Positions 54,242 through 62,292 of a stretch of DNA of 64,000 nt are shown here, in pieces. Source of the stretch: JAFIHK01 sp041441455 (lineage in GTDB: Bacteria > Bacteroidota > Bacteroidia > Bacteroidales > UBA932). Numbering within the stretch: position 1 is the first letter of the stretch; each line of letters begins with the position of its first letter. The DNA lies in NCBI GenBank assembly GCA_041441455.1, contig JASDTB010000056.1, forward strand, positions 1 to 64,000, in the 5' to 3' direction. Made by a program: the position numbers and the translations under genes. The notes under the pieces are model-generated. The model saw nothing but the letters and a program-made list of their open reading frames with translations, did no database searches and was not told the origin of the DNA.

Positions 54242-54422
54242 TTAAATCGTTTCAGGCTCTATTCCAGCGAGTCACGGGGCCTTTGTTTAAAAAATTCAGT
54301 CAGTTTATCTTATGATTTATAAGTCGGGTGTAACTTTTATGCCCGAATGTAGTCTTATGTAAAAATGCCTGGGTATACACCTAAGGTAAGTGAAATCATA
54401 ATTAATAAACTTAAGTACAACG

Positions 54423-56576
54423 ATGAACAGACTTGGATTTATAATTCTAGCCCTAATCCTTTACATGTCGTCAGTAGCGTCCTTTGCAGCCGAAAAACGA
54501 GCATTTGCAATTGTGACCGACGAAAAGACATACGCTTCATGCAAGACGTCTGTCGACCAATATGCCGAATCTATCAAAAATGAGGGGATAAATGTATTTG
54601 TCATCAATAATGGATGGAGTACCCCCGAAGATATTAGAAAAAAATTAGTTGAATTATATAAAAGCAGCAACCTAGAGGGAGCTGTCTTTATTGGAGATGT
54701 GCCAGTTCCTATGATTAGAGATGCGCAACATCTTACAACTGCCTTTAAGATGGATCAAAGAAGAGATTGGCAAGAATCTTCTGTGCCGTCTGATCGTTTT
54801 TATGATGATTTTGATCTTAAATTCAATTTTATCAAAAGAGACTCTACAAAAGCGCTCTATTATTACTACTCTCTTGCCTCCGATGGGCCTCAGTCTATCA
54901 ATTGCGATATCTATACCGCACGTATTAAGCCTCCAGTGGTAAAAGGTAAGGGTAAGTATGAGTTAATAAGCGAGTTTTTAATAAAGGCTGCTAAAAATAA
55001 AAGCTCAAAACATCTTATAAACAGACTTTCTTACTTTGCTGGCCATGGATATAATTCCGATTGTATGGTTGCCAGAATCGATGAGAAGTTGGCCCTTTCT
55101 GAGCAGTTTTCCTTTATAAATAAAGGGTCGAAAAGAGTTAACTATCTCGATCATAAATTTGAAGACAATATAAAATACCGTTTGTTAGCAGAATTGCAGA
55201 GTGAAGGATTGGATTTAGCGATTCTTCACCATCATGGTTCTGAGGACTTACAACTAATGAATGGCTCTCCTTTAACTTCTGACACTCAAAGATGGTTGGA
55301 GATGGCAAAAAAATTCTTCCGCGGAAAGATCAGAGGAGCAAAAGATACAACTGCTGCAAAAAAATATTATATCGACAACTATAAAGTGCCTGAATCATGG
55401 GTTGCAAATGCATTTGATAAAAAAATGATGTTGAAAGACAGCCTAGAAGATGCTGCGATAGATATTCATATTTCCGATCTTGAGGGCTTCAAGCCACAAG
55501 CAAAGGTTGTCATTTTCGATGCTTGCTTCAATGGATCATTTCACTTAGATGATTATATCAGTGGCCATTATATTTTTGCAGACGGGGAGACTATGGTTGT
55601 TAAAGCAAACTCAGTAAATACTCTGCAAGATACATGGACTAATCAATTAATAGGCTTGCTCGACAGAGGAGTATCTGTGGGGAATTGGGCAAAAGGCCAG
55701 ATGACACTTGAGTCTCACTTAATAGGAGATCCGACATATAGATTTCTTGCTCAACCAGCAATCAACTTTGATTTGAATGAAAAGGTTGCCGACCACAATC
55801 CAAATTCAAAATATTGGCAAAAATTACTTCAATCTAGCGATCCTGAATTACGCTCTTTAGCGATTAAACGTCTTGCCAGCCAAGCAGCCTTGAGCGATGA
55901 TGAACTGCTAAAGATTCAATCTCAAGATCCAAATTGTATAGTTCGATTAATGGCATTCACTCAAATGAGGGAGAGGGCAAACGAGAACCTAGACAAGGCA
56001 ATAAAAATCGGATTAAATGATGAATATGAGTTGATTAGAAGATTGTCTGCATACATTGCAGGAATGAACTACTCTCCGATTTATCTTCAAGATCTTTACA
56101 ATATGAGAGTTGCTCCTGGAGTTAGCGAAAGGGTTGATTTTCAGATTAAGTCAGCATCGGAAGGCTACAAAAAAGAGGAGGCTTTGGCTGCATTTGATAA
56201 TGCAATAAAAGGCAAAAGCGGAAAATGGTACGATGATTTAAAAGCAAAAAGGAAAAATATAGATTATACTTTGTCGAAAAATGAATCCGATATGAATTCA
56301 TTATTAGACGAAAATGTTTCTGCTAAAGAGAAGAGATTCACACTGATGTCACTTAGAAACAGTAATAATATTGCCTACTTAGATATACTCTTTAAATTCA
56401 TGAAAGAGTCGAAAGACAGAGCGTTGAGACTTCAGTTAGCGGAGGCCTTTGGATGGTATAAATATTCATACAAAAAAGCAGAGATCATTAAGTTTTGTAC
56501 ATCACTCGCTTCTGAAGAGAGAGATGTTGAAATCAAAAATGAGTTGCTAAGAACCATTAATAGATTAAACAATTAA
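54423..56576 (+). CDS. C25-family (gingipain-like) cysteine peptidase with HEAT-like C-terminal half
   Basis: 717 residues, signal peptide about 1-22. Residues about 27-445 are a C25 catalytic unit: LAILHHHGSEDL with catalytic His271 and VIFDACFNGSF with catalytic Cys368, then ESHLIGDPTYRF. From about 450 to the end are helical repeats resembling HEAT repeats (DPELRSLAIKRLASQA, EYELIRRLSAYIAG). No type IX secretion C-terminal domain is visible, so it probably stays in the periplasm. It heads a run with the second receptor trio, 21 bp ahead of the receptor. Confidence 0.88.
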   Translation: MNRLGFIILALILYMSSVASFAAEKRAFAIVTDEKTYASCKTSVDQYAESIKNEGINVFVINNGWSTPEDIRKKLVELYKSSNLEGAVFIGDVPVPMIRDAQHLTTAFKMDQRRDWQESSVPSDRFYDDFDLKFNFIKRDSTKALYYYYSLASDGPQSINCDIYTARIKPPVVKGKGKYELISEFLIKAAKNKSSKHLINRLSYFAGHGYNSDCMVARIDEKLALSEQFSFINKGSKRVNYLDHKFEDNIKYRLLAELQSEGLDLAILHHHGSEDLQLMNGSPLTSDTQRWLEMAKKFFRGKIRGAKDTTAAKKYYIDNYKVPESWVANAFDKKMMLKDSLEDAAIDIHISDLEGFKPQAKVVIFDACFNGSFHLDDYISGHYIFADGETMVVKANSVNTLQDTWTNQLIGLLDRGVSVGNWAKGQMTLESHLIGDPTYRFLAQPAINFDLNEKVADHNPNSKYWQKLLQSSDPELRSLAIKRLASQAALSDDELLKIQSQDPNCIVRLMAFTQMRERANENLDKAIKIGLNDEYELIRRLSAYIAGMNYSPIYLQDLYNMRVAPGVSERVDFQIKSASEGYKKEEALAAFDNAIKGKSGKWYDDLKAKRKNIDYTLSKNESDMNSLLDENVSAKEKRFTLMSLRNSNNIAYLDILFKFMKESKDRALRLQLAEAFGWYKYSYKKAEIIKFCTSLASEERDVEIKNELLRTINRLNN

Positions 56577-56597
56577 CCACAATTAATAACACAAACT

Positions 56598-59459
56598 ATG
56601 ATGAAACCCAAACTAAAAGAACTTGCCGAAAGAGGAAAATTCTCTTTTTTGGTGGCTTTGGCAATTACTGCGATGCTTGTTCTTGGAACAACTGCAAACG
56701 CGCAGGTAGGAGCTGGAGGAAACTACTCTACACTTAAAGGGGTTGTGACCGAGAAGGGGACAAAAGCTGTCCCTGTTGAATTTGCGGCTGTAATTGTGAA
56801 CCCTCAGGGGTCAGCCGGTATGACTGATAAGAATGGCGAATTTAATTTAACAAAACTCTCCCCAGGAAAGGTTAAAGTTAGATTCCAGTTTTTGGGAATG
56901 GAGAATCTCGACACTACAGTTGTTCTTTATGCCGGGAAAACTACAGTTCTCAATGTTGAGATGGAATATAGCTCATTCCGTCTTAAAGAGGTTGCCGTTG
57001 TAGCTCAAGAGAGTAAAGCGGGTCAAGCTACTGCTTCAAATATATCCAGACAAGCGATGGACCACTTACAAACAAGTTCGCTTTCTGACATCATGCAATT
57101 ATTGCCTGGTGGAGTAACTGCTAACCCTAACTTGTCAACAGCAAAGACGATTAGTATCCGTAATTTGGGTGGCACAGCTAATGAGATGAATAGTCTTGGA
57201 ACATCTATCATCGTAGATGGAGCTCCAATTTCGAATAATGCTAATATGCAAGCGCTCTCGCCAACAATTTCAGGAGGAGCTTCTGCAGTGGGTGGTGGAG
57301 CATCTCCTTCATCTGGTATTGACTTAAGAACAATCTCTACCGATAATATCGAATCTGTTGAGGTAATCAGAGGTATTGCATCTGTTGAATACGGAGATAT
57401 GACCTCAGGAGCTGTTTTAATCAGATCAAAAGCTGGGCGTGAGCCATTAACAATAAGATTTAAAACTGACCCAAATACATATCAGATTTCAGTTAGTAAA
57501 GGTATGCACCTTGGAGGAAAAGCTGGAAATTTGAACATCAGTGGAGACTATGCTTATAGCGTTTCAAAACCTACAGAGTCTTATGCATATTATCAAAGAG
57601 CTACTGCCAAAGTTCTATATTCAAATGTCTTTGGTAAACTAGCTTCTAACACATCATTTGATTTTGTACTTGGTAAAGATACTCGTGAAAAGAATCCAGA
57701 TGATGTTCGTTCTCAATTAGCAACTGGAGCTAAGGATATTACACTTAGATTTAATACAAATGGAACTTGGAATGTTAACTATGGTTGGTTGAATAATGTA
57801 AAATATACATTGTCCGGATCATACGCAAATAAACACTCTTTCCAAGAGGAACTATTAGGCAACGCATTTGCAGCCTACTCTATGTCTGCAACTGATGGAG
57901 CTATATTGAGCAACAGACCTTACCAAAGAGTATATGATATTAATGGAGTTGAACTTACAAATATCCCTTCGAATGAAACCTCTTATTACGCGACTTATCT
58001 TCCTAATGAATATTTTAGCCGTTATGATATCTATGGAAAAGAGGTAAATATTTTCGCAAACGTTAAAGCCAACTTAACAAAAACAATTGGTGGGGTTTTC
58101 AATAAAATTATTATTGGTGCTGATTTTAAGAGTGATGGAAATCTTGGTGATGGTAAAGTCTATGATTTAAAGAGACCTCCATATAGAAATGTTTCAAGTG
58201 AAAACTCTTCACCTCGTCCAAGGAAATTTTCTGACATCCCTTTTGTAAACCAACTGTCTCTTTATGCAGAGGAGAACCTGCTCTATTCTTTTGGAGAGAG
58301 AGAGCTTAGTCTGCAAGTCGGAGGTCGCTATGACGTGGTTGCAGACAAATCTGCTTTGACCTATCGTCTTAATGGATCATTTGATCTTATCCCTAGATAT
58401 TTAACACTAAGAGCAGGACACGGTTTGCTTGCAAAAGCTCCAACAGCTTTGTACTTGTATCCAGAAAATGCATATTTTGATTTTGTTCACTACAATACCT
58501 TAGGTAGTTCTACAATTCCTGAGTCGGAGCAACTGTTATTAGCCTCAACAAGAATTTTCAATACCGAAAACAAAGATCTAGAAATGGCTATTAATACTAA
58601 GTCAGAAGTTGGGTTCGATTTTAAGATCAAAAAGATGCGCTTCTCTTTTACGGGTTTTTATGATAGGATGAATAATGGCTATAATCTTGGATCTGATTTC
58701 TCTACATTCAAACTAATTGAATATACTCAATACAAAGCAGGAATCACACAACCAGGGCATACTCCAAAACTCGATTTCAAGAGCAAAAACAACATCTTCG
58801 TAAATTTTGCAAAGCCAATGAATAATATTGAGTCTGTTAACAAGGGAGTTGAAATGGAAATCGACTTAGGTAGATTCGAAGAACTTCGTACCTCTTTCTT
58901 TATAAATGGTGCATATACTCGTTCAAGTTCATGGAATAATGGTCACTCTTTCAGCTCTAAGAAAAACTTAAATAGTCTAGAAAAGAACATTGGCGTTTAT
59001 GAAAAAGCTGTAAGCAAAGAGGAAGACGAGCGTTTAACTACAACTTTCAGAGCTACCCACAATATCCCTTCAATCGGATTTGTTCTAACACTATCTGCTG
59101 AAGTTAAATGGATTAATAAATATTGGTCAACATATGGAAACGACACAATGTTTGTCTCTTATATCTCAAGAGAGAATGGACAAGTGCTTCCGTTTGATCC
59201 TTCGAAAAAGGACGATCCAGAATTTTCGTACATGTTCGATAGCAAAAATCCTAGGCGATATATTGTGGAGTCTGTATTCCCTGCAGTAATCTTTAACTTC
59301 CACTTGTCAAAAGAGATTGGTAAAAATATGAGGGCCTCCTTCTATGCAAATAATATGTTCAACTGTAGACCTTTATACGAAAACAAAATGAGTCCTGGCT
59401 CTTTTACTCGTTTAAATATTCCAATGTACTTTGGGTTTGAACTATCTGTGAAGCTGTAA
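56598..59459 (+). CDS. TonB-dependent receptor of the second DUF4876/DUF6850 trio
   Basis: 953 residues. A long n-region precedes the signal helix (about 16-36, TTANAQ). A carboxypeptidase-regulatory-like domain (about 45-125) and plug follow, with LQTSSLSDIMQLLPG and NIESVEVIRGIASVEYGDMTSGAVL, then a barrel ending in FELSVKL. It is paralogous to the receptor at 28831-31659. The plug has a Gly/Ser-rich insertion (ISGGASAVGGGASPSSG) that the other copy lacks, which may alter ligand entry. DUF4876 follows 12 bp later. Confidence 0.92.
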   Translation: MMKPKLKELAERGKFSFLVALAITAMLVLGTTANAQVGAGGNYSTLKGVVTEKGTKAVPVEFAAVIVNPQGSAGMTDKNGEFNLTKLSPGKVKVRFQFLGMENLDTTVVLYAGKTTVLNVEMEYSSFRLKEVAVVAQESKAGQATASNISRQAMDHLQTSSLSDIMQLLPGGVTANPNLSTAKTISIRNLGGTANEMNSLGTSIIVDGAPISNNANMQALSPTISGGASAVGGGASPSSGIDLRTISTDNIESVEVIRGIASVEYGDMTSGAVLIRSKAGREPLTIRFKTDPNTYQISVSKGMHLGGKAGNLNISGDYAYSVSKPTESYAYYQRATAKVLYSNVFGKLASNTSFDFVLGKDTREKNPDDVRSQLATGAKDITLRFNTNGTWNVNYGWLNNVKYTLSGSYANKHSFQEELLGNAFAAYSMSATDGAILSNRPYQRVYDINGVELTNIPSNETSYYATYLPNEYFSRYDIYGKEVNIFANVKANLTKTIGGVFNKIIIGADFKSDGNLGDGKVYDLKRPPYRNVSSENSSPRPRKFSDIPFVNQLSLYAEENLLYSFGERELSLQVGGRYDVVADKSALTYRLNGSFDLIPRYLTLRAGHGLLAKAPTALYLYPENAYFDFVHYNTLGSSTIPESEQLLLASTRIFNTENKDLEMAINTKSEVGFDFKIKKMRFSFTGFYDRMNNGYNLGSDFSTFKLIEYTQYKAGITQPGHTPKLDFKSKNNIFVNFAKPMNNIESVNKGVEMEIDLGRFEELRTSFFINGAYTRSSSWNNGHSFSSKKNLNSLEKNIGVYEKAVSKEEDERLTTTFRATHNIPSIGFVLTLSAEVKWINKYWSTYGNDTMFVSYISRENGQVLPFDPSKKDDPEFSYMFDSKNPRRYIVESVFPAVIFNFHLSKEIGKNMRASFYANNMFNCRPLYENKMSPGSFTRLNIPMYFGFELSVKL

Positions 59460-59471
59460 ATTGGATAAAAC

Positions 59472-60701
59472 ATGAAAAAAGTTAGAAACATGAAAAGAAT
59501 AATACAAAATATAATAGCAGTGGTAGTAGCTTCGATTGCTTTTATCTCTTGCCAGCAATTCAAAGACGCAGTGAATGTCTCCGATGTCAAGGAGCTTAAT
59601 GCTGTAGTTAAGGTAACTCTTAATCTAGGCAACGCACCGATGCCCGATGTTTTGAATGTAAAGTTGATTAATTATGCAGAGAAGTATGAGATTACCAAAA
59701 CAATGGATCCAAATGGAACTGTGACAATTGATAAAATTATCCCAGGTATTTATACAATTACCATTACTTCCGAAAAGAATAAAGATGGATTTACGTATAA
59801 TTACAGCGGAAATCTTGTAAATAAGGAGATTATCTCGACAGGAGGTGAGCTTAATGTGACAGTTGGCTCTTCAAAGTCAGGTGCTCTTGTGATGAAAGAG
59901 ATTTTCTATTGTGGTTCAAAAACCCCTACAGGCGGTTCTTACTTCAGAGACCAGTTCTATGAAATCTATAACAATAGCGAAACTCCACAAAATGTCAAAG
60001 GTCTAGCAATTGCGATTCTTAATCCAAATACAGCCACAGCTAACCTTCCTGTATGGCCAGGTGAAGATGCTGCAAATTATGTTTATGCAACAACTATATG
60101 GCAGGTTCCATCTGATAAAGATTATATAATCCAACCAGGTGAATCTATCATTATCGCTCAAATGGCAGACAATCATCAAAAGAGCAACCTCAATCCTACA
60201 TCTCCAGTTAATCTTTTAAGTGCAGAATTTGAAACCTATATAAATACAACATCAATTATAAGTGATAATCCTGCAATCAATATGTTTATGGCTTTCTGGC
60301 CATCTCCAACACCGCAATGGCTGACAACAGTATTTGGAGGAGCCTTTGTAATCTATTTTCCATCTACTCCTATAAATCCTGTTGATTATATTTCTCCAAT
60401 TGGTTCTACATCTAAAAACTATAAAATCAAAATTGATGATGTAGTTGATGCAGTAGAACTTGTAGGTAATCCAAATCAAGTTCAGCTAAAGAGAGTTCCT
60501 GCGGTCTTAGATGCAGGTGCGACAACAGTGGGAGCTACATATGTTAGTAAAAGCGTAGCACGTAAGGTTAAAGAGACAAAACAAGATGGAAGAGTCATCT
60601 ATTACGACACTAATAATAGCTCAGAAGACTTTGCCGTGATGGATGTCCCAATGATTAGAAGAAATGGTGCTAAAGCGCCTGTATGGAATACATGGAAATA
60701 A
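59472..60701 (+). CDS. DUF4876 lipoprotein, second copy
   Basis: 409 residues; the ATG at 59490 would give a tidier lipoprotein signal (ending in FISCQQ). A beta-sandwich-like domain (about 40-130) precedes the body, with LVMKEIFYCGSKTP and YFRDQFYEIYNNSE as in the first copy (IIKEFYYGGC, YAKDQYFILYNNTG), and GRVIYYDTNNSSEDF near the end. It is probably the surface partner of the receptor upstream. The C-terminus has about 18 residues beyond the shared segment. Confidence 0.82.
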   Translation: MKKVRNMKRIIQNIIAVVVASIAFISCQQFKDAVNVSDVKELNAVVKVTLNLGNAPMPDVLNVKLINYAEKYEITKTMDPNGTVTIDKIIPGIYTITITSEKNKDGFTYNYSGNLVNKEIISTGGELNVTVGSSKSGALVMKEIFYCGSKTPTGGSYFRDQFYEIYNNSETPQNVKGLAIAILNPNTATANLPVWPGEDAANYVYATTIWQVPSDKDYIIQPGESIIIAQMADNHQKSNLNPTSPVNLLSAEFETYINTTSIISDNPAINMFMAFWPSPTPQWLTTVFGGAFVIYFPSTPINPVDYISPIGSTSKNYKIKIDDVVDAVELVGNPNQVQLKRVPAVLDAGATTVGATYVSKSVARKVKETKQDGRVIYYDTNNSSEDFAVMDVPMIRRNGAKAPVWNTWK

Positions 60702-60722
60702 TTTAAACTTAATTGAAAAACA

Positions 60723-62282
60723 ATGAGAAAATTGAAAATTATATACAGGTCGGGAGCATTATTGGCGGCAATTATCTTTATGCAGCCGCTGTTTGCGCAA
60801 ACCATTCAGACCAATCCTGCAACTATTGAACTGCAAAAAGCAAAAAGTTTGTGGTTCAACACTAACAATGGAGCAGGACTTGTACTGGATCAAATGAAGG
60901 ACTTTACTATTGTGAACCTTGGCTACACTACCAAAACAGGTGACTTTAAACTTCGCCAACAAGGAACCAGAGAGGGAGACATTAATGTTGGAGCAGAAGG
61001 CGGTCTTGCCTTAGGTGGTGGATATGTATGGGGTAAAATCTCTTACGACAATATTTTACAAAAGAATACACAATACAATACAACTATGCTCGACCCAGAT
61101 AGGGGAATGCCATATTATGTAGCCGATCCGGTGATAAGCGACTGGGTTAAACAGAGCTATCAACTTTCGATGAAGGCTGCTACTCCTAAATTATGGAATC
61201 TTCTCTATTTAGGTATTGAAGCCGATTATCAGACAAAGACTGGTGCCAAGCAGATGGACCCTCGCTCCAAAACTGATTATTACAGTATTGACGTTCGCCC
61301 TTCGGTATTATTTAATCTAAAAGAGCACTCAATTGGATTAAATTTCGAATATCAAAACAATAATCAAGAATCAGCACCTACACTAAGTAATAGCCAGCAA
61401 GAACAGATTGTCTATCTTTTGAAAGGAGTTGGAAATTACTCGTCTGGTGTTGTTGGAGGTTTACAAGGGATTAGCTCTTATGTATATTCAGGAAACAAAT
61501 TGGGTGGCGGTGTTCAATACTCTTATACGATTAATGAATACAAAGCCCTTCTCTCTGGAAACTATTCATATAGAGTTGAAGATGTTATTACTGCACCAAG
61601 TAAACCTAAAAAGGTAGGAACTATCAAGGATGCATTCTATGGAGGCAATCTTCAGTTAGTAAAAGCTGGAAAAGATATGCACAAACTGGAAATTGGATAT
61701 AAAGAAAACAAACTTAGCGGCATTGAATATGTTCAAGTTCTTGATAATACCTATGAGGTTCAACAGTGGATTACCGTTCATAGTAGCGTAAGATCAAAGT
61801 TTACTTACAAAGAAGCTTATGGAAAATATGATTTCTTCAGAGGTGCAGATACCGAGTACAATTGGAGAGTAGGAGTAGATGGGTCATACAATTCATCAAC
61901 AGATATTTATCTTCTACCTCACTCAAGTATGCATGTGAAAAACTTTTGTGCAGGTCTAAACTTCAAGTATAATATTCCAGTTGATAAATCTACTAGAATC
62001 CTTGCTGGAGTTAATGGAATGTTCAATAAAAACATCGAAGCATCTTATAATTACAATGGTGCCGATCCAATGTCTCTTGTGGTAACCGACTTTATGACTC
62101 CCGATTTCCTATATAGAGCTCAGGATTATTATAAAGCAGGTGCAGAAGCTACTATGTTTTTCAACATTAGCAAAGCAAATACCTCAGGTATGTTTGTAAA
62201 AGTTGCGTGTGATTATTACAAGCCAAAAGAGGGCGATGGTAATAGAGTAGTTGCCAACTTTGGCCTTGGTTTTACATTCTAG
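60723..62282 (+). CDS. DUF6850-family outer membrane beta-barrel protein, second copy
   Basis: 519 residues, signal peptide about 1-26 (QPLFAQ). LWFNTNNGAGLVLDQMKDFTIVN matches the first copy at the same place, and the chain ends in ANFGLGFTF, an outer-membrane terminal strand. The function is unknown. It lies 21 bp after DUF4876 and 10 bp before the second C25 peptidase gene, so all five genes from 54423 on probably form one operon. Confidence 0.8.
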   Translation: MRKLKIIYRSGALLAAIIFMQPLFAQTIQTNPATIELQKAKSLWFNTNNGAGLVLDQMKDFTIVNLGYTTKTGDFKLRQQGTREGDINVGAEGGLALGGGYVWGKISYDNILQKNTQYNTTMLDPDRGMPYYVADPVISDWVKQSYQLSMKAATPKLWNLLYLGIEADYQTKTGAKQMDPRSKTDYYSIDVRPSVLFNLKEHSIGLNFEYQNNNQESAPTLSNSQQEQIVYLLKGVGNYSSGVVGGLQGISSYVYSGNKLGGGVQYSYTINEYKALLSGNYSYRVEDVITAPSKPKKVGTIKDAFYGGNLQLVKAGKDMHKLEIGYKENKLSGIEYVQVLDNTYEVQQWITVHSSVRSKFTYKEAYGKYDFFRGADTEYNWRVGVDGSYNSSTDIYLLPHSSMHVKNFCAGLNFKYNIPVDKSTRILAGVNGMFNKNIEASYNYNGADPMSLVVTDFMTPDFLYRAQDYYKAGAEATMFFNISKANTSGMFVKVACDYYKPKEGDGNRVVANFGLGFTF

Positions 62283-62292
62283 AAAAAACGAA

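Noticed and set aside
54242..54422. Riboswitch ahead of the first C25 gene
   Set aside because: Only a 5-bp TCGGG/CCCGA stem and a weak AGGCT/GGCCT stem are present; no known riboswitch core could be matched.
54365..54583. 72-codon frame upstream of and overlapping the first C25 gene
   Set aside because: It overlaps the signal peptide and N-terminus of the peptidase in another frame and has no protein-like character.
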